NCBI GenBank assembly: GCA_013791935.1
Contig: VMSV01000235.1
Location: 1 to 61,567 of the forward strand
DNA: 61,567 bases
Source: Desulfobacteraceae bacterium
GTDB taxonomy: Bacteria > Desulfobacterota > Desulfobacteria > Desulfobacterales > UBA5616
Reading direction: 5' to 3'
Under the pieces are notes generated by a model. It saw only the letters and a list, made by a program, of their open reading frames with translations. It made no database searches and was not told the origin of the DNA. The position numbers were made by a program, and so were the translations under genes. Below are positions 25,550 through 34,008 of this stretch, one piece after another; within the stretch, counting starts at the first letter, position 1, and the number at the start of each line of letters is the position of its first letter.

Positions 25550-27988
25550 TTACAAGATGATGTTCTTCTTACGCAATTCATCCATCTCATCCGCATTCAT
25601 TCCCAAAATTTCCCCGAACACATAGGCATTATGCTTGGCCAGTTGGGGGGCGGCGGTCATGGGCACCACCTGGTCGTTCATCCTCCAGGGGACCCGGACC
25701 AGTTCCAGCTCACCGAGTTCCGGATGGTCGATTTTCACCAGGCCGCCCCGGGCCCGTAGATGCTCATCCGCATAGAGGTCCCTGGCCTCCCTGGAGGGTG
25801 CTGCGATAAGACCGGCTTTACAGAATTCTCCCACCATCCAGTCCCGGTCGCGCTCTTTGGTCCAGTCTTCGATGATCTTATCCAAGTCCTTCTCGTTGGA
25901 CTTCCGTGCAGCCATGTCGAAAAACCTCGGATCTTCTGCCAATTCAGGCTTGCCAATGATTTTGGCCAGAATTTTAAATTCTTCATCGGTGCGAACTTCC
26001 AGAGCCAGCCACCGGTCCACGCCCCAGGCTCGATACACGGCATGGGGGGCATACCGGGGATGGGCATTGCCGATTCGCTCGGGAAGTTTCCCGGTCATGG
26101 CATATTCCAGAAGATACTCTCCGATGAGGGAACTGACCCCCTCACATTGGGACAGGTCAACGAACTGCCCTTCACCGGTCTGGGCGTGGTGATGCAGGGC
26201 CGTAATGGCGGCAAAAGCCGCTGTGGCTCCGTTCATGATATCCGTATCTCCCCCTGCCCCGTGGGTGGGGTGGTCATCGGAAAATCCGGTCAGGTAGGAC
26301 GTGCCGCCGATGGCATGGTGGATATTGGCGTAGCCCAGATAGTCCATTTCCGGGCCGTTCATGCCCCGGCTGGCAATGGTCATGGCGATGATGTCCGGAC
26401 GGATTTTACGCAGGTCTTCATAACCGAGCCCGAGTTTGATCATGGCCCCGGCTCGCATGTTGTCAATCACCACGTTACTGACCGCCACGAGTTTCCGGGT
26501 GATGGCTTTGCCCTCGGGTTTGGACAAATCCAGGGTAATACTCTTTTTGTTCATATTCACGGAATTGAAGGACATCCCCTGGTTCGGAGGCGTTTTCGTG
26601 GGCTGGGCATTGGGAAGGGGCCAGGGGTAGTTGCGGCGGGAGAGGTCCAGCCGGTTGTGCCCTTCGATTTTAATGACCTCGGCACCCAGGGAAGCCAGAA
26701 GAAGATTGCAATAGGGTCCGGCCCAGACCCAGCTGAAGTCCAGCACCCGGATCCCTTTGAGGGGATGCAAAACATCCAGAGGATCGACCTGTTCCTTCGG
26801 AGACTCTCCTGCCCTGCTCGTTAATTTAATTTTTGCAGCTTCGGGAAGAACTTCTTCATTGTGCTGCCCCAACAGGGGAGCGGGCCGGCTCACGCGGGGT
26901 GGCGAAGCCGCCAATTTATAGGACCATCCGGCATAAGGATATTTTCCGGCCACGGGGTGTTTCACGTCAACAAAATACTTTCTGAACTGGTATTGTGCGC
27001 TTTCCATTACATCTTTGGCCGTATTGATGCCACCGATGGGAATCCCCATTTTGGCGGCCCGGTGGTATACCTCTTCCTTCTTCTGCTTCCCCATCCATTC
27101 TTCCATTTGGGGGGCCACATCCATGAGGTGATGGGTTCTGTAACCCCGGTCATCCCATCCTTCATCTTGTGACCATTCGGGATTGCCCATCAATTCACGG
27201 ACCGCCCGAAAATGGTGATCATCGTTGGCCGCAAGAACAATATAGCCATCACTGGTTTCCATCCGGCCCATGGCCTGGGGGCGGTCCGGCACCCTCCCCC
27301 AGGTGGTGAACTGATACCGGTTCATGGTCACCCGGGGGGCGATTAAATTGATGATCACTTCCTGGAGGGAAAGGTCGATGAAATTCCCCTGTCCGGTCTT
27401 TCTTCTCCCGATCAGGGAAGCCACGGTACATAAGGCCGCGTAAATACCGCCGATATACTGGGCAGTATTGCCGCCGGTTTTCACCGGTGCGCGGGTGATA
27501 TCCACAGCCCTTGCCGGAAGAAGATTGCCCAACCCTGCGGCGTGAACAATGGTCATTTCTCCCGCTTCCTGGAGGGCCCTCGGGCCGTTGCAGCCGTAAG
27601 GGGTGATGGAAGTATAGATTAAACCGGGGTTGAACTGCCCCAAGGCCTGCCAATCCAAACCGAGATTGGGTAGGTAATCGGGGCGGTGGTTGTCGATCAG
27701 GACATCGGCCCCGGCCAGAAGTGTTTTAAAGGTTTCAAGATCCTCAGGTTTGTTCAGGTCTAGTGTGATACCGCGCTTGCTGGTGTTCAGGTAAAGAAAC
27801 GTAGCGCTTTTCTCAGGATGGGGATCGATTTCCGGGAATGGACCTTCCAGGCGGGCCGGATCCCCTTCCGGGGGCTCGACCTTGATAACATCCGCCCCCA
27901 GGTCCGCCAGCAGCTTGCTGCAGTATGGCCCGGAATACATGGTGGACAGTTCGATGACTTTGATTCCGTTCAATGCCGATGAAGACAT
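25550..27988 (-). CDS. Fused family III CoA-transferase: Asp-less N-terminal half, Asp-containing C-terminal half
   Basis: 812 residues from ATG 27988, which has AAGGAG upstream; the upstream frame to 28090 lacks a ribosome site. Two complete CaiB/BaiF domains are joined by a short linker near 390-408. Domain 1 (about 5-390) starts LNGIKVIELSTMYSGPYCSK but has Gln177 where formyl-CoA transferase has its catalytic Asp169. Domain 2 (about 408-812) starts LKGIRVLDFSWVWAGPYC and has Asp583 at that place (GGDTDIMNG). The protein therefore looks like an Asp-less/active pair joined into one chain. Family III enzymes move CoA between carboxylic acids through an aspartyl-CoA anhydride. It is the last gene of the long minus-strand run. 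Donor and acceptor are unknown. Confidence 0.9.
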   Translation of the reverse strand: MSSSALNGIKVIELSTMYSGPYCSKLLADLGADVIKVEPPEGDPARLEGPFPEIDPHPEKSATFLYLNTSKRGITLDLNKPEDLETFKTLLAGADVLIDNHRPDYLPNLGLDWQALGQFNPGLIYTSITPYGCNGPRALQEAGEMTIVHAAGLGNLLPARAVDITRAPVKTGGNTAQYIGGIYAALCTVASLIGRRKTGQGNFIDLSLQEVIINLIAPRVTMNRYQFTTWGRVPDRPQAMGRMETSDGYIVLAANDDHHFRAVRELMGNPEWSQDEGWDDRGYRTHHLMDVAPQMEEWMGKQKKEEVYHRAAKMGIPIGGINTAKDVMESAQYQFRKYFVDVKHPVAGKYPYAGWSYKLAASPPRVSRPAPLLGQHNEEVLPEAAKIKLTSRAGESPKEQVDPLDVLHPLKGIRVLDFSWVWAGPYCNLLLASLGAEVIKIEGHNRLDLSRRNYPWPLPNAQPTKTPPNQGMSFNSVNMNKKSITLDLSKPEGKAITRKLVAVSNVVIDNMRAGAMIKLGLGYEDLRKIRPDIIAMTIASRGMNGPEMDYLGYANIHHAIGGTSYLTGFSDDHPTHGAGGDTDIMNGATAAFAAITALHHHAQTGEGQFVDLSQCEGVSSLIGEYLLEYAMTGKLPERIGNAHPRYAPHAVYRAWGVDRWLALEVRTDEEFKILAKIIGKPELAEDPRFFDMAARKSNEKDLDKIIEDWTKERDRDWMVGEFCKAGLIAAPSREARDLYADEHLRARGGLVKIDHPELGELELVRVPWRMNDQVVPMTAAPQLAKHNAYVFGEILGMNADEMDELRKKNIIL

Positions 27989-28067
27989 GTTTTCGCGCTC
28001 CTTCTGGTTGTGGTTTTCAGGACGGATCAATGGCCGCCCATTCAACAGGCTGTCCTGATGAGCCTTG

Positions 28068-28131
28068 TAGGATGGGTGATAACCCATCATTCATTTTGTA
28101 TATCGAAATAGATGGGTTGCACCCATCCTAC
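28068..28131. repeat. Palindromic repeat family 3 (GATGGGT type)
   Basis: GATGGGT-GAT-AACCCATC (28071-28089) and GATGGGT-TGC-ACCCATC (28111-28128) are each small hairpins. The whole is an inverted repeat bounded by GTAGGATGGGT and ACCCATCCTAC. It lies in the gap upstream of the fused CoA-transferase. Confidence 0.75.
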
Positions 28132-28221
28132 GGGCTGTTTTATAATTCGCACCCCTGATCCCTATTGCCCATATTTATTCCACACGATCGGCAAACCTGA
28201 ATATTTCCCCGCAAAATCCAA

Positions 28222-28247
28222 GGGCAGACACAGAGGTCTGCCCCTAC
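28222..28247. repeat. Half copy of palindromic repeat family 1
   Basis: GGGCAGACACAGAGGTCTGC followed by CCCTAC: one arm of the family seen in paired form at 29602, 43422 and 56708. It lies just after the stop codon of the CoA-transferase that ends at 28256 and may help end its transcript. Confidence 0.7.
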
Positions 28248-28255
28248 ACCGGTTT

Positions 28256-29479
28256 TTAGACAATACATCCTTTATCCTTCAATCCCTGAATCATATCTTC
28301 ACTGTACCCAAGGCCGGCCAATATCTCCCTTGTATGCTGCCCGTGACGGGGTGAAAACATCCTGACTTGGCCCGGTGTTTCTGAAAGTTTGATGGCCACC
28401 CCCGGTTGTCTGACCTTTCCGAGAATCGGATCATCCAGTTCAACCATCATTTGGCGGTGCTTCACCTGGGGATCATTCAATACTTCATCCATGGACGTAT
28501 GAACCGGGGCCACACAGGTGTCGGCCTTGTGCAATATCTCCAGCCATTCATCCCTTGTTTTGCTGAGGAACTTTTCGGTCAATTGGGCAATGACCTCGTC
28601 CCGCTTGGCGCTAAATCCGGAGAAAGGCCGGACCACCTGATCAAAAGGGATCAGTTTTTCAAGGTCCAGGGCTTTACAGAGCCTTTCCCAGAACCAGGGC
28701 TCCCCGCCGGCAAAACATAAGTACTTGCCATCTTTTGTTCGGTAGACATGGGAGGGTCTTTGACCCGCTTTCGCCGATTGGCCGGTGACACCATAGAGCA
28801 TGCCGTGCCGGGCCAGAAGCATCGCCACAGCACCGTCCATCATGGAGATATCGACAAACTGTCCTTTTCCGGTCCTTTGCCGGGCCAGCAGGGCGGTGAG
28901 AATCCCCACGGCAGCATTCATGCCGCCTCCGGCAAGATCGGCCAGAGGCACGCCCGGTAAGACATATTGCCCGTCCGGAGTCCCGGTGATCCCCAGAATC
29001 CCGGCTGCGGCTATCACATTGGCATCATGGGCCGGATAATCCGCATAGGGGCCGTCCTGACCAAAGGCGGTAATGGCGCAGTAAATCAATCCGGGATTGA
29101 TTTTTTTCAAGGTTTCGTAGTCTATTCCCAGGCGGTTGCTGACTTTGGGACGAAATTCCACCACCACCACATCACTCTTTTCCACCAGTTTGTAAAACAC
29201 AGCCCGGGCCTCGTCAGTCTTCAAGTCCAAAGCCATGCCTTTTTTATTCCGGTCAATGGCCCGGTGGGGGGTGTAACCCTGCTTCAAATCCTCGGTGGTC
29301 AGTTCCGATTTGGGGATCAGGGTTTCCAAAGAGTTACGGCGGCGGCGGGCCTCCTGGATTTTGATGACTTCCGCTCCCAGATCGGCCAGCATCAGGGTAC
29401 AAAAAGGCCCCGGCAGGGTCCGGCTCAGATCGAGTATTTTTATGCCTTCCAGGGCACCTTGGGGGATTGCTTCAGACAT
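28256..29479 (-). CDS. Family III CoA-transferase (CaiB/BaiF), stand-alone, Asp present
   Basis: 407 residues, a single domain of normal length. The start MSEAIPQGALEGIKILDLSR and the LADLGAEVIKIQ strand are typical. The candidate catalytic residue is Asp181 in VPLADLAGGGMN. The spacing from this Asp to the RTGKGQ loop is one residue longer than in formyl-CoA transferase and matches alpha-methylacyl-CoA racemase, so racemase or transferase activity are both possible. AGAGG precedes the ATG. Repeats on both sides separate it from its neighbours. It lacks an Asp-less partner. Confidence 0.88.
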   Translation of the reverse strand: MSEAIPQGALEGIKILDLSRTLPGPFCTLMLADLGAEVIKIQEARRRRNSLETLIPKSELTTEDLKQGYTPHRAIDRNKKGMALDLKTDEARAVFYKLVEKSDVVVVEFRPKVSNRLGIDYETLKKINPGLIYCAITAFGQDGPYADYPAHDANVIAAAGILGITGTPDGQYVLPGVPLADLAGGGMNAAVGILTALLARQRTGKGQFVDISMMDGAVAMLLARHGMLYGVTGQSAKAGQRPSHVYRTKDGKYLCFAGGEPWFWERLCKALDLEKLIPFDQVVRPFSGFSAKRDEVIAQLTEKFLSKTRDEWLEILHKADTCVAPVHTSMDEVLNDPQVKHRQMMVELDDPILGKVRQPGVAIKLSETPGQVRMFSPRHGQHTREILAGLGYSEDMIQGLKDKGCIV

Positions 29480-29507
29480 TTTGAACCTCTTCTATTTAAG
29501 AAATTCT

Positions 29508-29588
29508 ACCACAGAGGACACAGAGAGCACAGAGAGGTGGATTTAAAAAGCTTTGTTTTTCTCTGTGTTCTCTGTGTCCCCTGTGGTG
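29508..29588. repeat. Inverted repeat family 2 (CCACAGAGGACACAGAG type)
   Basis: ACCACAGAGGACACAGAGAG (from 29508) and CTCTGTGTTCTCTGTGTCCC (from 29561) form a long imperfect hairpin around about 26 bases. A second copy is at 37748-37870. The apparent peptide HRGHREHRE on the plus strand is an artefact of this repeat. Confidence 0.8.
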
Positions 29589-29601
29589 ATACTATTTTTT
29601 T

Positions 29602-29669
29602 GGGCAGACACATAGGTCTGCCCCTACGCCTGGTTCTTCAACCGTAGGGGCGGACCTATGTGTCCGCCC
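29602..29669. repeat. Palindromic repeat family 1, full paired copy
   Basis: Left arm GGGCAGACACATAGGTCTGC plus CCCTAC (29602-29627), then 16 bases, then right arm GTAGGGGCGGACCTATGTGT plus CCGCCC (29644-29669). Each arm is itself a hairpin and the two arms are inverted relative to one another, as in BIME-like REP pairs. Confidence 0.85.
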
Positions 29670-29680
29670 TGATGCCTGGT

Positions 29681-30913
29681 TTAATAAATCACCTTGTTTT
29701 GCACAAGTTGATCAAACCTCTTCGAATCCATTCCCAACAGGTCTTTGAAAACATACTCATTATGCTCTCCCAGATTGGGTGCCGGGCGTTGAATTTCACC
29801 AGGGGTTTCACTGAGCCGCCAGGGGATGCCGTAAAGGGCCTCCACCCCCACCAGGGGATGCTCGATCTCGATATAACTTTGCCTTTCCATGAAATGGGGG
29901 TTGAAATACTGGTCCTCGGTGGTCATGACGGCCACGGCTGCCACTCCGGCTTTCTGGAGAATTTCCATGGCCTCGATGGGCTCATGGTTGATGGTCCATT
30001 CGGCAATGAATTTATCCAATGCTTCCTGGTTTTTCCAGCGATCCATGGCATTTACAAATCTCTCATCCCGACACCAAGCCTGATTGCCAATGGCTTTGCA
30101 AAATTGCTGCCATTCGTCATCGGTTGCAACGGCAATGGACACCCATTTGTCTTCCTCGGAACAGGGATAATGGTTATGGGGAGCCATATGGGAATGTCGA
30201 TTGCCTTGGGGCCTGGCCGTTCTTCCGTTCATATGAAAGTCCATCAAAGCCTCCCCCATGAGGGAACTGCCCATCTGGGTTTCCGCCAGATCGATCTGCT
30301 GCCCCTCCCCGGTCATTTTCCGGTACACCAGGGCCGCCAAAATCGCAAAAGCGGCATGGATACTGGCGTTGGCATCACCGTAGGCAACGGCCGACATGCC
30401 CAGGGGCGGCTCGCCGTCATACCCCAAAAGGGAGCTCAAACCCGAAAGGGCCATGATGGTATTGGCATAGAGGGTGGCGTCTTTCAACGGCCCGTACTGG
30501 CCCGCGCCGCTCAGGGAGATGGTGATGATATCCGGCTTGATTTTACAAAGTGAATCATAGTCCAGTCCGGCCCGGGCCATCACGCCGGGACTGAAATTGT
30601 CGCTCACCACATCACTGATCTTCACAAGATCCCGGATCAAGGCCAGGCCTTCCTCTTTCTTGAAATCCACCGTAATGCTCATCTTGTTCCGGTTCAAGGC
30701 ATGAAAGGCCGGCATCAGGTTCGGCCATTTGCCTTCATCCCCTCCGGTAATGTCGTCCCCCACAATGGGCCGTCCCATGCGAAGGCCGTCCAGCCGCCCT
30801 TTGGTTTCCACCTTGATCACCTCGGCCCCCATATCAGCCAGCAATTGCGTGGACATGGGACCGGCCCAGGCCGTACCAAAATCAATGATCCGGACTCCTT
30901 CAAGACTCAACAT
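29681..30913 (-). CDS. Family III CoA-transferase, Asp-containing (active-type) partner
   Basis: 410 residues from ATG 30913, preceded by AAGGAGAGG; the frame upstream to 31045 lies inside the previous gene. It opens LSLEGVRIIDFGTAWAGP and has Asp180 (VAYGDANAS) at the catalytic position of formyl-CoA transferase. Its start overlaps the end of the Asp-less gene at 30900 by 14 bases, so the two are probably translated together and form a heteromer. The C-terminal LGEHNEYVFKDLLGM is shared with the other active-type partners in the island. Confidence 0.9.
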   Translation of the reverse strand: MLSLEGVRIIDFGTAWAGPMSTQLLADMGAEVIKVETKGRLDGLRMGRPIVGDDITGGDEGKWPNLMPAFHALNRNKMSITVDFKKEEGLALIRDLVKISDVVSDNFSPGVMARAGLDYDSLCKIKPDIITISLSGAGQYGPLKDATLYANTIMALSGLSSLLGYDGEPPLGMSAVAYGDANASIHAAFAILAALVYRKMTGEGQQIDLAETQMGSSLMGEALMDFHMNGRTARPQGNRHSHMAPHNHYPCSEEDKWVSIAVATDDEWQQFCKAIGNQAWCRDERFVNAMDRWKNQEALDKFIAEWTINHEPIEAMEILQKAGVAAVAVMTTEDQYFNPHFMERQSYIEIEHPLVGVEALYGIPWRLSETPGEIQRPAPNLGEHNEYVFKDLLGMDSKRFDQLVQNKVIY

Positions 30914-32132
30914 GAGACCTCTCCTTGCTGATATTTTCAACCTGTTCCTTTGTATATCCCAGCCGGTCCACCAAAATTTCCCGGTTATGCTCTCCAAGAA
31001 TCGGCGCCGGATGCTCCAGGGCAGCGGGGGTTTTGGAAAGCTCATAGCCCGACCCCGGATACCGGAGCCTGCCCACCTCGGAATGATCCAGCTCGGTCCA
31101 GAATCCCCTGGCCCTTAGCTGGGGATCTATGGCCACTTCCTCAATGGTTCTCACCGGGCTGAAGGGAACTTTGCGTTCCATGCACATGGCGAAAATTTCT
31201 TCCTTGGTGTATTTTTCCAACCAGGCGATCAACAGGGCGTCCACTTCATCCGGATAGGTTTCGGCCATCTCCCGGCGATCCCGGTACCGGGGTTGTTTGG
31301 ACCATTCGGGGGTGCCCATGAGCTCGATGAAGCGCTTCCACTGGGCGACCTGGGGGGCCACCAGGCAGACAAAGCCATCCTTACAGGGCAGACAGGTGCA
31401 TGGGTAGTTGAAATAACCGCCATGATGGCCTCTTCGGATGCCGGTGAGTCCCCGGTAGATAAAGGTGGTCAAGTGCTGCCCCACCAGGTTGTTGGCTGAA
31501 ACCTCCACCTCGGAGATCTCGATGTGCTGCCCGCAATCAGTATTTTCCAAAGCCAGCCAGGCCGTGAGGGTAGCCCCGGCAGCCGCAGCCCCGGCCTGAT
31601 AATAGGTTTGAAAGAAAGGCAGCACCAGGGGTTCCCGTTCCGGATCACCGGAAGCCACGCTGACCCCGGACGCCGCCGACACATTCAATTCATAGGCCTT
31701 GTAATCCCGGTAAGGCCCGCTTTGGCCAAAGGGGGAAATGGAGGTCACGATGAGCTTCGGATTGATTTGCTTCAAGGTTTCAAAATCCGGGGTCATGTCC
31801 CAGGCGCAACTTTTCCCAGGAGGAGCGTTTCTCACCAGGATGTCGGCTTCTTTAAGAAGTCTTTCCAATACTTCCCGACCTTGGGTGGAACCAAGATTCA
31901 GGGTAATGCCTTTCTTGTTGGCATTGAGCCAGAGGAAGAGCCCGCTTTTTTCCGGATGGGGAACATCTCCCGGAAAAGGTCCGTGGATGCGAGCCTCATC
32001 CACACCAGCCACGGGGTCTTCAATCTTGATGACCTCGGCCCCCAGATCGGCCATGAGTTTGGTACAATAGGGACCGGAGATGAAATGCCCGACTTCGATG
32101 ATTTTTATGCCTTCAAGGGCTTTTTTTGTCAT
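30900..32132 (-). CDS. Family III CoA-transferase, Asp-less (pseudo-subunit type) partner
   Basis: 410 residues. It is clearly CaiB/BaiF by LEGIKIIEVGHFISGPYC and LMADLGAEVIKIEDP. At the catalytic Asp position it has Tyr177 (LPFFQTYYQAG), and no Asp lies within several residues. It carries the GPFPGDVPHPEKSGLFLW motif common to the Asp-less genes here. Its stop overlaps the active-type gene that follows. I infer a structural or substrate-binding subunit of a heteromeric transferase. A weak AAAGGTAAAG precedes the ATG. Confidence 0.88.
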   Translation of the reverse strand: MTKKALEGIKIIEVGHFISGPYCTKLMADLGAEVIKIEDPVAGVDEARIHGPFPGDVPHPEKSGLFLWLNANKKGITLNLGSTQGREVLERLLKEADILVRNAPPGKSCAWDMTPDFETLKQINPKLIVTSISPFGQSGPYRDYKAYELNVSAASGVSVASGDPEREPLVLPFFQTYYQAGAAAAGATLTAWLALENTDCGQHIEISEVEVSANNLVGQHLTTFIYRGLTGIRRGHHGGYFNYPCTCLPCKDGFVCLVAPQVAQWKRFIELMGTPEWSKQPRYRDRREMAETYPDEVDALLIAWLEKYTKEEIFAMCMERKVPFSPVRTIEEVAIDPQLRARGFWTELDHSEVGRLRYPGSGYELSKTPAALEHPAPILGEHNREILVDRLGYTKEQVENISKERSHVES

Positions 32133-32212
32133 ATGGACTTTACCTTTATGGTCGTTTGAAAAGAAGAGACCCCCTTACCCCTTACCCCTTACCCATCACC
32201 CATTACCTGCTT

Positions 32213-33988
32213 TTATCGATAAAGGCGATCGGGATCAAAACACCGAACCAATGCCAATTCTTCCACCTGTGGCGAATCCATGATTTTCAGGTCGGAGGCC
32301 ACCTTCAGCTCCCATCCGCAATTGTCTTTTACAGCCTGAATTCTTTTTTCCAATGGTGTATTCTTGGCATCAAAATGAAGACCGGTCAGTGTCATTTCTT
32401 TATCCTCCCCCTTTTTTTCAAAAACCCCAAGGTCGGAAACAATGGTCTTGACGCGGTTGCCCGGTGAAGTAATATACTCCACCCGGTCCACAAAGCGTTT
32501 GGCGGATTGCCTGGAAATAACCATGACCTCCCGGGCACTGATGGAATCATTGGCCCCGCCGGAACCGGCAATAAATTTATTGTCAATCTTGGAGGAATTG
32601 ATATTTCCGTATTTGTCGACCTGGGCCGCCCCTAAAACACTCAGGCATTGGTTGTTCAATCCTCCCACCAGGCTGCCATAACTCTGGAAAGCATCGGACA
32701 GCATCTCCCCGGTTTCGATATTGGCCGTGGCCCCGATGGTCGGATTTCCCGGCTGGGGGGAATACCCATACACGCCGGTTCCGATCAAAAGCTTTACCGG
32801 CCAATCCTTTTTCTTCAGACCATAGTAGGCCAGCCAACCGGAAAGGGCGCTGAAACCCACCCCCAGAAGAAAATTTATGTACTTTTTCTCCAGGACAATC
32901 TCTTCAATTTTTCTTGCCGCCGCCACAATGGTCAGCTCATTTTTGGAAAAGTCCGGGCTCAATGACACAGTGGACAGCAGTTCTTCCAGATTCGCAATCC
33001 CCTCCCCTTGGCCGATCCCCGCGGACAGGTCATGAAGCCGTGTTTTTCCCAATTTGGACAGATACCCTTCATGGTTCGGGCATTGATAAATCCATTCTTC
33101 CATCCAAGCCTTGAGTTTTGCGACATCGGAAACCGTATCCCGGTACGCACCGATGAAATCATTATCCGGCCGGTAACTGGTTAACCCATCGATCCCCAAT
33201 CCCAAACTGTTCATGCCCTGGGGATGAGCGCCAAAGGGCACTTCCGAAACGGACTTCACCAGATGTCCCGGAATGCTAACCAGAGCGGAATGCTTGCGGA
33301 TAAAATCCATTGAAACGATTTTTTCCACCGTGGCGATGACCCCGCCTTTACTGGCCCGGGCCCCCCAGGTGCTGGCACCCATATAGTAAGGAGACCCTAA
33401 GATGATATTCCCCGAAGCGTCGGCCATCCATCCATGGACCACGGCCATGTCCGGATTAAGGGACTCGAGCAATGCCAGTTCCTGCCTGGTTTTAAAAGGG
33501 CTGTCAAACAAATGGAGCGCATCTTTATTGTCAACCGCCATGTCCGAGCCTATCAAGGACTTGGTCACCATGCACTCCATATCCATGGCTCCTGCCATCA
33601 ACCGTTGCATGAGGGTCAGGGAGGTCCATCCTTCGATCTCGATCCGGCCTTCATTAAAAGCGCTTTGTATCACGCGGTTGGGCCCGGACTTGGGGTAAAG
33701 ATGCATGTAGGCCACACCGATCAGCTTTTTTACCAATCCGTCATACACCATGGGGGCCAGATAATCCCGGGCACTGTTCACAATGGTGAAACCGGCGTTT
33801 GTACCCTTAAATAGACGAGCCATCTGCCTTGCGGCTTCATTGGCAAACTCTCCCAGGAAAATTACCTGACCTGGCGCAATATACCGGCGGATGGCCTCGG
33901 GCAGGTCCATGATTTTATCTGTTTGATTTATAGACGGTCCAGAAGCAAAGTGCTGCCGAATGGTGGAGAGCAATTCCTCATTGATCAT
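32213..33988 (-). CDS. Fused family I CoA-transferase homologue (GctA-GctB order), catalytic Glu replaced
   Basis: 591 residues. The N-terminal half (to about 330) matches the alpha subunit of glutaconate-type CoA-transferases (IEIEGWTSLTLMQRLMAGAM; VEKIVSMDFIRKHS). The C-terminal half matches the beta subunit (VLGAAQVDKYGNINSSKI; GSGGANDSISAREV; ITSPGNRVKTIVSDLGVF). The strand that carries the catalytic Glu (ExG) in true transferases reads LIGTGVYG here, with Gly403 in its place. IpdAB of steroid-degrading actinobacteria, a ring-opening hydrolase of this fold that also lacks the Glu, is the nearest precedent I know. CoA transfer by the usual mechanism is unlikely. AAGGA precedes the ATG. A paralogue is at 41663. 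Confidence 0.82.
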   Translation of the reverse strand: MINEELLSTIRQHFASGPSINQTDKIMDLPEAIRRYIAPGQVIFLGEFANEAARQMARLFKGTNAGFTIVNSARDYLAPMVYDGLVKKLIGVAYMHLYPKSGPNRVIQSAFNEGRIEIEGWTSLTLMQRLMAGAMDMECMVTKSLIGSDMAVDNKDALHLFDSPFKTRQELALLESLNPDMAVVHGWMADASGNIILGSPYYMGASTWGARASKGGVIATVEKIVSMDFIRKHSALVSIPGHLVKSVSEVPFGAHPQGMNSLGLGIDGLTSYRPDNDFIGAYRDTVSDVAKLKAWMEEWIYQCPNHEGYLSKLGKTRLHDLSAGIGQGEGIANLEELLSTVSLSPDFSKNELTIVAAARKIEEIVLEKKYINFLLGVGFSALSGWLAYYGLKKKDWPVKLLIGTGVYGYSPQPGNPTIGATANIETGEMLSDAFQSYGSLVGGLNNQCLSVLGAAQVDKYGNINSSKIDNKFIAGSGGANDSISAREVMVISRQSAKRFVDRVEYITSPGNRVKTIVSDLGVFEKKGEDKEMTLTGLHFDAKNTPLEKRIQAVKDNCGWELKVASDLKIMDSPQVEELALVRCFDPDRLYR

Positions 33989-34008
33989 ATGGCTTTTTCC
34001 TTCTATTC

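Noticed and set aside
25531..25759. Plus-strand frame with an excellent ribosome site (GAAGGAGGAG then TTG at 25544)
   Set aside because: It runs antisense to the end of the fused CoA-transferase and has no protein-like composition. The ribosome-site match is probably a remnant or chance.
25760..26824. Long plus-strand frame of 354 codons
   Set aside because: Antisense shadow of the fused CoA-transferase, which has full family motifs on the minus strand.
29295..29647. Apparent peptides containing HRGHREHRE
   Set aside because: They are translations of the inverted repeat at 29508-29588.
28068..29669. Possible CRISPR array
   Set aside because: The repeats are inverted hairpins of different families without regular spacers or cas genes.
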